64,000 bases of DNA from Beta vulgaris subsp. vulgaris (taxonomy: Eukaryota; Streptophyta; Magnoliopsida; Caryophyllales; Amaranthaceae): the NCBI RefSeq assembly GCF_026745355.1, contig NC_079210.1, positions 25,074,513 through 25,138,512 on the forward strand. The letters are read 5' to 3'. This document shows positions 45,191 through 55,912 of the stretch, one piece after another (positions within the stretch are counted from its first letter, which is position 1; every line of letters starts with the position of its first letter). Below the pieces are notes generated by a model that was not told where the DNA came from, searched no databases, and saw only the letters and a program-made list of their open reading frames with translations. The translations under genes were made by a program, and so were the position numbers.

Positions 45191-45868
45191 TTAAAACCCT
45201 CTTCCCTTTTGAACCATCAAAACCTCTTTCTTTGGTTTCTTAGGAATGTTCCTCTCAGCATTGACCAATAACCCATGCAGCTCTTGCAAAATCTTTTCAG
45301 ACTCATTCATGTTGAAGGTCATCCTAAACTGATTGAAATTGTTAGGCAATGAATGGATAATGATGTCAGTAGCCGACTTAACCGTATAAGAGAATCCAAG
45401 TCGTTCCATGTTTTCAAAAATACCCATCATAGCGAAAACATGAGGGCCAACAGCTTGACACGGCTTCATGTGACATTCCAATATATCTTTGTTAGTCTCA
45501 TACCGCTCAACTCGGGCCTGAGTCTGGAACATGACCCTCAATTCTTGCATGATGGTATACACATCCTTGATTTCGAACCTCTTTTGGAGGTCCGGCTCCA
45601 TGACTACTATCATCAGGCAAGTGATTGGTATAGACCTATCATTGGCCTGTTTAACACGACGTTTATCTGCTTCAGTCAATTCATCAGTAGCAACAGGAAG
45701 TGGGGTTTCTAAGACATCCTCTCGACCCTCAGACCTCAGAACGAGTCTTAAGGTCCTTTCCCAGTTCATGAAGTTTTCACCATTTAGCCTGTCCTTTTCG
45801 AGAAAAGGCCGAATGTTGAAAATAGAGTTTTTGTTGTTGTTGTTGTTGTTGTTGTTGTTATTAGGCAT
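45191..45868 (-). pseudogene. copia gag (N-terminal part open)
   Basis: 225 codons from ATG 45868. It begins with MPN and a run of about ten Asn, encoded by a GTT/AAC trinucleotide run at 45830-45862. The body has the copia gag (Retrotran_gag_2-like) pattern: FLEKDRLNGENFMNWERTLR, then a helical region with LPNNFNQFRMTFNMNE. The frame is lost at the C-terminal Lys-rich part, before the zinc knuckle. This is the best-preserved reading frame of the element. Confidence 0.82.
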
Positions 45869-47904
45869 AGTATGTACAGACAGAAAACAAAATCAAAGTT
45901 CAATTTTATGTTTCTAAAACAACCTAAAACATGTAAAAGGTTTATAGGTTGATCACCTATTCAATTTTAATATCACATTTGAATAACTGAATACAAGATC
46001 CTATCAACATGCAACACTAAGCAGATGGAGGCCTAATATTAATGTTACATTCTCAAGGTAAGTAAACTCTTTTACTAATTATAACACTTTATCATTCTTG
46101 TTGAGATTCGTAAACATCGCATGCTTAACTATCTCTTGCTTCAAAATCCAAAAAGCTTTTGATGATTTTGTTAAGGATAACCAAACTAAGTTGTAAAACT
46201 CGCAATTTCACCATATCTCCCAAAATTAATGATAATACCATGCGGAGGCGTGACCTATTACTAGTAATTAAGGGTTTAATAAGTACTTTATGTTTGGAAA
46301 AGCTAACATTAATATTTACAGGACCTAAGTTTATTATGTTGTTATGAATTAGTGAACTCTAGCGCCTTGATAGCCAACATACAATAAACTTATAAGCATT
46401 TTAAATAAGAATAAGATGCAAAATAAATATGATCTAGTATGGCCCCCTAATCCTAAGAACTAAGCATCATTGGCTCCTTCTTGGACTCTTCATGGATCTC
46501 CATCCATCTTAGCCACGAGCCTTCTCTTGACGGGCTCGTCTTTGGATTACATAAGTATCAAAATAATTTAAATAATATCTAAATTAAATAAATTACAAAA
46601 GTACTTAACGATACGCATATCGTATTTAAGTTACAAGAATACATCATGATACTTAGATCTTATCTTCTAACTTAAATTTGGGCCATACTAGTCATCCGTA
46701 GCAATTATATCAAATATAAAAATCCACATAATAATATCAAATATTATACTTGCCAACAATCAAGATTTTTTTTTATGAGGGCTGCCAGTTTCTTTTAAAA
46801 GATTTTTTTTAAAAAAAAAACCCGTGGAAGCCACAACAGCACAAAGGTTGCTTCCACGCCAGTACTGCACCATGTGGCACAAAACTCCGGCAGCCCCACA
46901 TTAAGCGGTCTCCACCGGAATCTCGCCGGTCAATTCCTACTGCGTCGCACGAGCCGTTGATTCAGTGACTCCCTTCGCCGACTGCTCACCGGCAGTCATC
47001 GCCAACCCATGTGGACTTCTCGCCGGCAGACCACCAGAGCAACCACCAACCGTGGCTGCTCCTCTTCCTCCATCCTTCATTTTTTTTTGTTTTATTTGAA
47101 GGAAATTAAAATTACAACCTTTTGAAAAATTATATTAGTGATATGAATTAAATTAAACATAAAATCTTTTATACTTAATTTAGAAAATTAATTTAAAATC
47201 TGCATTTTAATTAATTTTAGGGTTACATAAATTAATCTCTAATTCATATAAAACACTTTTCACATGAATTAATTTTCAGACATAAACAATTTCAAACATG
47301 AATATCAAATTAATAATAGGATTTTTTAACAAGAATTAATAATAGAAACTTTTGATTATTTTTAATAATAGAAACTTTTGATCAAAATTCCTCCAGTAGG
47401 GCAATATCATTTGTTAACTTGTTGTAGGAGGTAACAAGCTGAGTCGATTCAGGTGGGTGGGGGTTGGGGGGCAGGAGGGAGAAAGAAGAAACATCATTTT
47501 GTAATTTTTTTGACCTGTTTTACCATTTACAAGTCAACTTGACCTATTGGAGGAATTTTGATGTAAAGTTTGTATTATCAAAAATTAATCAAAAGTTTGT
47601 ATTATTGCGAGAGAACGGGCAAAAGTTTGTATTATTGTAGTTAAAAAATCCTTAATAATATGAATTTAATAATTGAAATTTAGAGATCTAAAATCAAATT
47701 TTATATTTCGAAAATTAGGGATGAAAAGTCAAAAAATTTGGCCACTTTTATTACAAAAATTAAGTAATTAAATCTCCATTTAATCAATTCCAATTAATTA
47801 TTCAATTCCTCCCCTTAATTAAATTAAAAATAATCATGCACATCAAAATAAATCTAAACATTATGACCACAAACCTATATGCAAGAAGCTAAAATTGATA
47901 TCAC
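45869..47904. other. Leader region of the copia element
   Basis: About 2 kb between gag and the LTR, with no coding sequence recognised. It contains a GC-rich patch at 46820-47060 and a candidate MITE at about 47337-47640. The decayed primer site is at about 47890-47903. Confidence 0.5.
47337..47640. mobile_element. Candidate MITE in the copia leader
   Basis: Left: AATAATAGAAACTTTTGAT twice, then CAAAATTCCTCCAGTAGG. Right, in reverse: AATAATACAAACTTTTG, AATAATACAAACTTTTGAT, then CAAAATTCCTCCAATAGG. So each end has two copies of the same word facing outward. Target duplication not resolved. Confidence 0.6.
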
Positions 47905-48501
47905 TGTAGGATTATAAGTACTATAAGCGGAATTTCATGAATCGTATTCTTAAGCACTTAAAACATGATCACATGCATATACAATCAAGGATCACATAAT
48001 AGTTTAGAATTAACCTTTGAAACGTGATTTCCACGACGCTTGTTATAATTCGGAGATAGAACTGCAAATGTGATTCCTCTACTTGGTCCACCAATCAGGA
48101 TCAACACTCCACCAATGCTAGTTGGAAGGAAGAATATTTTCTTCTATTTATTGGAGTTAAACGTGACTTTTGGAAAAATAGGAGAGAGAAGAATATTGAG
48201 AGGGATCTTGTATCTTTATCTTGTGATTGCCTAACTAAATATACAAGTATATATAGGTTAGAAATCATCTTCCTTCTCCCCTCTTTGGGTTCTAGGTTTT
48301 TCATTTGTTGATCCAAATAATATGTGTGACCTAATAGGATTCATTTAATTGGGCTTCAGGTTTATAATTTACTAACACGAAGTTCTATAACATTCTCTAA
48401 TAAGACGTATAGACGACCCACTTTAGTGAATTTAATATCTCCATAATACAATCCACATTATATGTAGTAATTGCATTAAGTTGAGGACATAATTCCTTCG
48501 A
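47905..48501 (-). repeat. 5' LTR of the copia element
   Basis: Plus strand starts TGTAGGATTATAAGTACTAT and is collinear with 40096-40716, but lacks a ~30-bp block (the left copy reads CCACCCTAGAGCCCTTTTGG near 40485). The outer end (about 48501) is diverged, so it is approximate. Confidence 0.75.
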
Positions 48502-49070
48502 TTCAAGCTTTTGTTATCTCTCACTCGAATACGCTCAAACCAAACTCAAACTCAGGTTGACTTTGATGATAAAACGTCATCCCACACTGAAACTAAGGTT
48601 GACATTGACAAACGTCACTCTACACTGAACTCCACGTCGATATCAACACGTGTCACTCTCCATCTACGAAATAGAATCATAGGACTTAGTTTATTTTTAT
48701 TATAAACTGTTGAAAGAGATTCTACTCACTACATCTATTAAAATAAAATTTCTTTATTACTTTATTTTCGGCCTTAGATATTTTGACTCAAAATTTGTGT
48801 ATACAATCTTGTATTGTGAGCCTAAGAATTGGGCACCTCAAGTTTGCTCACATTGATGGCTTTTGATATGGAAGACACAGAATTGAAGAAGGTGAATATT
48901 TGTAGTATTTGTTCTTGGAACAAAAGATACGAGAGAAAAGAGAAATAAGATAGATGAGTTTCCTACTTTTTTGTCGAATCCAAAAATATGTTTATAATAC
49001 AACAGAGTAATTTCCTTCTATATACTTATTTGCATATATGACAGTAAAAACAACTATATTTAATCAAAAT
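48502..49070. other. Intergenic, nothing recognised
   Basis: Contains a loose ~50-bp repeat (GTTGACTTTGATGATAAAACG and GTTGACATTGACAAACG, about 48555-48625). The 64-codon frame at 48511-48705 reflects it. No gene seen. Confidence 0.45.
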
Positions 49071-49081
49071 CTAAATTACTC

Positions 49082-49724
49082 GAAAAATGTTGGTAACTAG
49101 GTACAATTTAGTATTCATATTTTCCCTAACCCCTAAACGTCGAATTCTCTCTCCCCCCTCACCCCCCCCCTCAAACCCCCCCCCCCCCTTCCCTTTTCCC
49201 TTTTGGGGCTGCCATGGATGATCTCATCCATGGTAAGCCCCCTTTTCCTTCTTGTTTTCTCTTTCTAGTTTACCCTTTTGTTTTGTTGAATAAGTTATTC
49301 TCTCTTCATGAGAGTTTTTTGTGCCCTCCTACGGGAAGTCTAGTCTTCTCTGTTGTGAAGGCCTCCTTTTCCTGTATGGGAGTTATTAGTCTAGTTTGTT
49401 TATTTGTAGGTATGAGAAATTGTTCTCAATGGTTATTAAAGTTCAAAACTATCGACATGAAGGTATTAAAAGCTCGGATGTCAACATGGATTGATCAAGA
49501 ATGTTCTTCTTTAAAGTATGTGAAAATGATATACAGTTCCATTAATAGTTGCCACAAACAACAAATACAAGGAACTTGCGGCACAATTTTCGATCTGGTT
49601 CATTGTAGTTTCATTGAAGACGAAGTTGATTTGACCTACTTTGATTGTATTTTCTTTTTCTTTATTACCTATTGTAGATATCCTTTGACCTTCAATTAAT
49701 GGACTTTCTCTTTAAAAAAAAAAA
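49082..49724 (+). mobile_element. Short poly(A) retroposon with target duplication
   Basis: CTAAATTACTC at 49071-49081 is repeated at 49725-49735, directly after a poly(A) run (49714-49724). This is the hallmark of target-primed insertion. The body starts AT-rich, has C runs at 49152-49190, and holds a 161-codon frame (49214-49699, MDDLIHGKPPFPSC...) that I do not recognise; its hydrophobic and Phe-rich stretches do not look like a known LINE protein. It could be a 5'-truncated LINE, a SINE-like element or a processed transcript. Confidence 0.7.
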
Positions 49725-49965
49725 CTAAATTACTCAAATGTATCTCAGAAATATAATAGTATAATTAAGCTATCAGAAATAAATAGCTCTTGCTTAAGCG
49801 CACATGAAAATCTTATTTAACATGTATAAATTAAAATATTAACATCAGTAAAATAATAGAAGATCAATAATGAATATAAATTCATATTTCAACATAAATA
49901 AAAAAGAGTATTTAATGATTTGACTCTTAATTGTACTTAACAATAGATAAGACGATTTAAAAATC

Positions 49966-50148
49966 GGAAAATGTTTGAGTAACCCTTAGGGTTGCCAACC
50001 CTCTTAGACACATTAGAATAAAATATTGATATGTATGTAATAAATGAGGAGAGAAGAGATATAAAAATAATGTTTTAATGTATTCCTAACCAATGAAAAT
50101 TCAATAATAAGAGGGTTGGCAACCCTTAGGGCCACTCAATCAATGTCC
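49966..50148. mobile_element. Mutator-like MITE with 9-bp duplication
   Basis: Inverted ends: GGAAAATGTTTGAGTAACCC with TTAGGGTTGCCAACCCTCTTA at left; in reverse at right GGACATTGATTGAGTGGCCC with TAAGGGTTGCCAACCCTCTTA. TTAAAAATC at 49957-49965 and again at 50149-50157. A 9-bp duplication and ~40-bp inverted ends suit a Mutator-like MITE. 183 bp. Confidence 0.83.
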
Positions 50149-50157
50149 TTAAAAATC

Positions 50158-51060
50158 GGAACAATTACATAGACACTTGGAAGAGGCCTAGGATTCTTTT
50201 GAAGATGTCTTACTTCCTAATTCCCCTATTATGGGAGTTATAATTCTTTATGACTCTCCCCCTCCCCCCATTATACCTGGCTTTGACAAAGTTAGGGGAG
50301 ACTGGAATCTGAAGGGATGACCAAGAAGTGGGCACCCTAATCCACAACCATTTTTCTTGGGAGGGAAAGCTAAGAAGGAGGTGACACCGTCTCCCATAGT
50401 TTCGACGGTCCACCAACTCTGCCCACCAGTAGATTAAGAGCAGCTTAGGACAAAAAAAGACCTGAACAGGTTTATCGTTAGGGAGTAGTTCATAACTCAT
50501 GAACCTAAAGTAACCTCAAAATCTCGCGAACGTTGTTGCAAGTAATCTGATTGGGCTCATTTCTTAGGAGATCAGTGATACATGATTAGATGCTCAATTA
50601 CTTTTCGTTGGTTCAAAAGTTCCTCCCTTGGGGTTAGAAAGCACGCATAGTTTGTTTCTTGGGTGTTATACTACAAACATGGTGGTGTGCATGGTTATAA
50701 ACCTTGGACAACAAGCATCATTAAGGGGAATTTGAATCATGCCCTAGTTGATTTGATCATTTACGAATCTTCATATCCTAGTTCTAGTAATACTTGGCTT
50801 ACAAGTTTTTACTATTCTACTTGGAGTAGGTTTTTGTTGTTTTAAGCATCTTGAGACTCCATGGTTAGTCTTTTACTATTGTCTAGTTGTTTTAAGAGTT
50901 ATATTACGAGTATGACTTAAGAACTTCTCCTAAGCATAGTAGGAGTATTATTTTCGGTTATATATAACTTAGGATGTACCAGTTCTTTATATAGTGAAAA
51001 CTTGATTCTAGATGGATTATGATCCTGATATACATCAAGAAGAAAAATTGATTCGAGATT
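50158..51060. other. Intergenic; one unrecognised 96-codon frame
   Basis: A GC-richer patch at 50190-50540 holds a minus-strand frame (50500-50210, MSYELLPNDKPVQ ... ) with no recognised motif. The rest is AT-rich. Nothing else supported. Confidence 0.4.
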
Positions 51061-51311
51061 AGTTGAAAAAAATGATATAGGATTGATGAGAGTTTCTTGC
51101 AGCAGAAGCCATGATTAATTGGCTCACTTTAGGGGATTCCAACTCAAAGTTCTTTTTTACAGCTGTTAAGTGAGGACAACAAAGAACAAATATGCAGTCC
51201 TTCACAATGCTTAAGGTGAGATGTTGACTGAAGCTATATCTATTCAAAAATATTTTTATAGAAAGCTATTGGGTTCAAGCTCTGAGATATTGGAGGCTAT
51301 TGACTTATATG

Positions 51312-51395
51312 TTGTTAGAAGAGGGTCCTAGGCTAAATTATGAAGCCTGCTGTATGTTGTTAGAAGAGGGTCCTAGGCTAATTATGAAGCCTGTT
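51312..51395. repeat. ~45-bp tandem duplication in the LINE
   Basis: TTGTTAGAAGAGGGTCCTAGG with CTAA(A)TTATGAAGCCTG occurs twice, 51312-51350 and 51357-51392. Confidence 0.88.
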
Positions 51396-51777
51396 GGAGT
51401 CTATTGATGATTCAAGAGCTCTATGCTTGGATGGCTTTAATGCAGTTTTTTTCAAGAAAGCTTGGCATATCGTTAAACATGATATTTATGATGCTTTCTT
51501 ATATTTCTTTGATGATGCCTTCTTTCACAAGTCTGTTAACTGTACTGCTACCACTCTTCCAAAAATGGAAAATGCTTTGTTTGCAAAAGACTGCATGCCT
51601 ATTGCTTGTTGTTCAATTGTCTACAAACTGATTTCAAAAATCTGAACTCATAGATTGCGGACAGTGATTACAGAAGTTTAAGTTGCTCTTAAACTGGCTT
51701 CATCCTAGACAGACATATAGTGGATAATATTCGCTTAGTCACTGAGTTAATAAGAGGGTATAATAGGAGTCATTTGT

Positions 51778-52143
51778 TAGAGGTGATCATGGGGCGGGCC
51801 GGGCCGCGGCCAAAAAATTTTGCTCATTGGTCGGGCCGGGCCTAAATTCGGGCCGAATTTTTGTGTCCAAAGCGCGCTATTTCGGGCCTAAATTAGCGGG
51901 CTTTTGCGGGCCAAAACGGGCCAGGCCTAAATTCGGGCCGAATTTTTGTGTCCAAAGCCCGCTTTTTCGGGCCTAAATTAGCGGGCTTTTGCGGGCCAAA
52001 AAATAGACTAAAAAGTCGTTTTTGGCTTGCCCAAAGCCCGCCCAAAGCCAAAAAAATACGGGCAGGCCGGGTCCCGGCCCCGGTTCGTGGGCCGAAAATT
52101 CTGCCCAAAAACGGCCTGGCCCGGGCCAAAATGATCACCTCTA
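51778..52143. mobile_element. hAT MITE inside the LINE, 8-bp duplication
   Basis: Inverted ends TAGAGGTGATCAT followed by GGGGCGGGCCGGGCC, and in reverse TAGAGGTGATCATTTTGGCC. TCATTTGT at 51770-51777 and 52144-52151, the 8-bp duplication expected of hAT elements, with TAGAG ends also typical. The interior is GC-rich (CGGGCC words) with a direct repeat of about 84 bp (CCTAAATTCGGGCCGAATTT ... at about 51841 and 51926). Removing element and one duplication restores the LINE frame around NRSHL/SPRCV. Confidence 0.92.
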
Positions 52144-53850
52144 TCATTTGTCTCCTAGGTGTGTTATAAAGGTGGATATTAAGAAGGCGTATGACTCAGT
52201 TGAATGGGTATTCTTAGAGAGAATGCTTAAGGAGTTGCGATTCCCTGAAAAGTTCAATCGTTGAATTAGGGCTTGTGTCAAGTCTGTCTCTTATTCAATA
52301 TTACTCAAGTGTGTGCCTTTAGTCCCCGTTACTTGTAAAAAGGGATTAAGACAATGGGACCCTTTGTCTCCCTTTATTTTTGCTTTAAGTATGAAATACT
52401 TAAGTAGGTGCATCAGTGTTATGAGTAAAAACCCTGATTTTAACTTTTATCCCAAGTGTGAAAGAATCAATTTGGTTCATTTAATGTTTGCTGTTGATCT
52501 GTTCATGTTTGCTAGAGCAGATCACAGTTCAATTGGGAAGATTATGGATGCATCCATAAGTTTTCAAGGGCTTCAGGCCTTGAAGCTAGTAATGAAAAAA
52601 GCTGCATCTATCTCTCAGGGGGTAGTCAGGATGATGATGCTCAGCTTGCTGCAGAGATTCATATGCTTATTGGCTTGTTACCTTTCAAGTACCTTGGTGT
52701 TCCCTTGGCTACTAAAAAACTTTACTTCTCTCAGTCTTAGCCTCTGATTGACAAGATTACAGCAAGGGCTCAAGGGTGAATGGTTCACTTGCTTTCTTAT
52801 GCTAACAAGCTCCAACTTATAACTATTTTAGGGAGTATGCATAACTATTGGGGGCAAAATCTTCCATCTGCCTAAGAAACTTATTAAGGTTGTTGAAGTA
52901 GTTTGTAGGATGTTTTTTTTTGTGGACAGGAGGTACAGAGAACTCTAGGAAAGCTCATGTGACTTGGTCTTTTAATTTATTCGACAACCAAAGTCTTCAT
53001 GGGGGCAAATGTTGTTAACATGGTGCTTTAATTTGGAATAAAGTTGTCATCCTTAAGCACCTTTGGGCCTTCTCTTTTAAGCAAGATAAGCTCTGGGTGC
53101 GTTGGGTGAATACTTATTATATTAAGATAGGTAACTCAGTTACTGTAAGCAGTAACACTTAAAAAAAATGCTTGAGTCTAGAGAGTTATTGGTGAGAATA
53201 GGTGGTTTGGGACAAAGTTAACACTCTAACATCAGTTCAGCATTAAGAAAACTTATAAGCTTTTGCAAGACAAATTTGATAAAGTGAAAAGGAATAGACT
53301 AGTCTGCAACAATAAGGCTTCCCCTAAAAGTAACTTTATTATTTGGATGGCCTTGTTAAATAGGTTAGCCACTACTGTAAGGGTTCATAAACGTAATGGT
53401 GAATATAGCCTCATGTGTAAGTTGTGTGATGTGAAGGTGGAGACTGTTCAAAATATGTTCTTTGATTTTTGTTACAGTATGAATGTGTGGAAAATTGTCT
53501 TGCAATATATGTCTTGTCTTCCTCGAACGAATGTAGTTGAGGAGTTGAGGAAAAGCTTGTATAAAGCTAGAAGCAAGAAGAGTAAGGATAAGGTCTTTGT
53601 CATGATGTATACTAAGTGTATTTATGCCATTTGGCTTCAGCGGAACACAAAATGCTTCAGAAACACTTTGATGGCTCCTAATGCTCTTGCTAAGGATATT
53701 AATTTAAAGTTGCTTGTGATTGTAGTCACCAAGAAATAACTAGTCTCATTCTGATGTAGTGGTGAAGTTCGTTTGGATGTTTTTGGAGCAGTTTATTACT
53801 CTATTCATCCTTAGCTTGTGCCCTATTTTTTTTTTCAATAACTAATTTGA

Positions 53851-54772
53851 ATTGCCAAAAAAACTGAGAGTTCAGAATCACTCTTCACTCTTAGTTTGAA
53901 GGGGAGTGTTGAGAATGAGATCCATTAATCATGCCCATCTACATTTTCTCTCATGTCTAGTTCTATTAACTATAATCCAGTCCATGTAAAATCAAGGAAA
54001 TCTCTTAATTTGTCTTTCCAGCTACTTGTTTGTCCTTTAGCTAACACTAGCTGTTATGCTGTGTATGGTGTGCTAAAAGTAACCTAGAGATCACCAATTG
54101 TTGTCGTCAATATAAATGTAAGGTGCAACCTTTTGTAAGGAACAAGAGAGAATGGAATGAAAGAAAAGAACACCAAAATCTCAGTTTGGCCAATTTGTTG
54201 TTTTACAATGTTTCTTCACAACATAATGACTATAAATGTCATTAGAACTGGCTAAAATAATATTAGAACTGGCTACTGAAGTTCATTTTAATCATAGCAA
54301 ATAGTTCAATTCATATGAGATTGTTCATATCAGTAAAAGTCTATACTATTGTTTTGGCCAACTTTTCTTGTTATAGTTAAGCTAAAAGTTTCACGACACT
54401 TTAGTGCAAATAACAAAAATTGCGCTTCACTCCGGTCTCAAATGACTTTTTACATGCTTCATAGGTAATGAAATTTTCATGATATTGCAACTTTCTAAAA
54501 CACTGTGCTCCTTGCAATCAACCAAACAACCATTTCAAACCACTTCAAACCACTCAAATATACTCTTGAACTGAAAACTTCTTTTATTTTTGGGTGCAGA
54601 ATCTTACAGTAGGCATAGAGAAATTTTACAGGTATTCAACTATCTTCACACAAATTTACAAAGCAGACAATAAAGGAATAATAAACCTTTCAATTATTTG
54701 TCTCTAGTCTCCGTTTTCAGCTAAACAAAGATAGTACTAGTATTATAACAAGATTTACACACAAGAAACTAA
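53851..54772. other. Intergenic and 3' flank of the LRX-like gene
   Basis: No gene recognised. The last 100-200 bp should hold the 3' UTR of the minus-strand gene that starts at 55912. Nothing else supported. Confidence 0.5.
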
Positions 54773-55912
54773 TTAAGAGGATTGACAATGAAAGTCTTCA
54801 CATTCAACCGGATGGTCCAAAATAGCATCACATACCTTCTTACTCCTCTGTAGTTTCTTCCCCGGCAAGCAATTCCAGCGATCATCAAACAGAGTTCCCT
54901 TTGATGTCAAGTTAGAACATAGTCCTTCCTCTTCACAGAAGAAGTTGTAAGAAAGTGTAAAATTAGCCAAGTTAGGCAAAACACATATCCCATCACTCAC
55001 TTCTCCACTCATCATATTATGGCCCAAATTAAGCTGCTCTAAATGAGCTAATCCTGCAATGCTATAAGGTATTGGACCTACCAATTGATTGTAGCTCACA
55101 TCTAGCACCCTCAATTTATACAAGTATCCAACTTCTACGGGCAAACACCCGGTTAAACTCGTGTTGATCAATAATAGTTCCTCGATTGAGTTAGCAAAAT
55201 TTGCTATACTTGGAGGCAAACACCCACCAAATCTGTTATTAGCGAAAACAACCACAGAAGCTGTAGACATGCCTAAGTTAGACGGGATTACACTTGTGAA
55301 GCGGTTATTATTAACAAAGATTGCATCAAGAGACTTGTTATTGAAGAGTTCAGATGGAACCGCGCCTTCAAACTCGTTGTATCGAAGATCGAGATACTTG
55401 AGGGACGGCAAAGAGAGGACTACAGACGGAAATGGACCCACGAAACGGTTGTTACTAAGATCAAGTTCATACAAATGGGTAAGGTTTGACAGAGTTAGTG
55501 GGACGATCCCACAAAAGCGGTTGCTGTTTATATGGATGACTGCAAGGTCAGTGAGAAGGCCAAGTTCATCTGGAAGGAACCCAGCTAAGTCAAGGTGATT
55601 GAGGTCAATACTAGCTACAACAGTGGTGGAATTGTCGTCGATAGCAGGTGCACAGAATATTCCTCTGTAGCTACACACAGAAGATCCTACCCAGTTGGAA
55701 GTGAAGTTTGTTGGGTCAGAATAGATGACTTTTTTCCAGGCTTGGAGAGCAATATATGCCTGGTTCAACCTGGTATTAGTAACAAAAGAGTGTGAATGCT
55801 TGTGATGAGGATGGGAATGATGAGTGTTGTGTTTCGTCTCGAATTTATTCAAGAGTGAAAGAAGATATAAAACAAGAACAAGAGTAGAAGTTTTTGATCT
55901 GTAAAAACCCAT
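54773..55912 (-). CDS. Leucine-rich-repeat extensin-like (LRX) protein lacking the extensin tail
   Basis: 379 aa, single exon. Start chosen at MGFYRSKTSTLVL (55912), since the residues before it in the same frame (from 56002) lack a signal and a hydrophobic signal peptide (LVLVLYLLSLL, about 10-21) then follows. Next is a His-rich stretch (HHSHPHHKHSHS, about 31-42). The LRX N-terminal domain follows: LNQAYIALQAWKKVIYSDP, NWVGSSVCSYRGIFCAP. About ten LRRs come next (LDLSNNRFVGPFPSVVLSLP, LDLRYNEFEGAVPSELF), then a Cys-rich end (NCLPGKK, VCDAILDHPVECEDFHC). The protein stops there, while typical LRX proteins continue into Ser-Pro4 extensin repeats. LRX proteins sit in the cell wall and bind RALF peptides in wall-integrity signalling; related tail-less proteins exist. 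No neighbour is functionally linked. Confidence 0.92.
   Translation of the reverse strand: MGFYRSKTSTLVLVLYLLSLLNKFETKHNTHHSHPHHKHSHSFVTNTRLNQAYIALQAWKKVIYSDPTNFTSNWVGSSVCSYRGIFCAPAIDDNSTTVVASIDLNHLDLAGFLPDELGLLTDLAVIHINSNRFCGIVPLTLSNLTHLYELDLSNNRFVGPFPSVVLSLPSLKYLDLRYNEFEGAVPSELFNNKSLDAIFVNNNRFTSVIPSNLGMSTASVVVFANNRFGGCLPPSIANFANSIEELLLINTSLTGCLPVEVGYLYKLRVLDVSYNQLVGPIPYSIAGLAHLEQLNLGHNMMSGEVSDGICVLPNLANFTLSYNFFCEEEGLCSNLTSKGTLFDDRWNCLPGKKLQRSKKVCDAILDHPVECEDFHCQSS

Larger units (their letters stand above)
40096..48501 (-). mobile_element. Decayed Ty1/copia LTR retrotransposon
   Basis: Two same-orientation LTR-like repeats (40096-40716, 47905-48501) flank about 7.2 kb. On the minus strand this holds gag, zinc knuckle, protease, integrase, reverse transcriptase and RNase H in Ty1/copia order (integrase before RT). 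In reverse, the right LTR is followed by TGATATCAATTTTAGC, a decayed match to the initiator-Met primer site. The left LTR is preceded by GACAAGTGGGAGAT, the polypurine tract. No 5-bp target duplication was found (ATTTA at left, TTCAA at right). All coding regions are disrupted, a foreign segment replaces part of pol (about 44060-44700), and a MITE sits in the leader. Confidence 0.85.
51085..53850 (+). mobile_element. L1-type LINE fragment (reverse transcriptase and C-terminal region), decayed
   Basis: It enters in the linker before RT (GDSNSKFF-like words near 51125). RT blocks follow: FNAVFFKKAWHIVKHDI (51430-51480), KDCMPIACCSIVYKLISKI (51590-51645), KVDIKKAYDSVEW (52165-52207), GLRQWDPLSPFIFALSM (52343-52395). 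The catalytic box reads HLMFAVDLFMF (about 52480-52510), so the first aspartate of FADD is V. A zf-RVT-like domain is at about 53280-53520 (NFIIWMALLNRLATTVRV, LCDVKVETVQNMFFDFCYS). Many stops occur, for example after FNR at 52262. A hAT MITE interrupts it and a ~46-bp duplication lies at 51312-51395. No poly(A)/target duplication was fixed. Confidence 0.88.

Noticed and set aside
55161..55795. Plus-strand frames of 145 and 66 codons opposite the LRX-like gene
   Set aside because: They are complements of the LRR coding sequence, whose own translation is clearly a known family.
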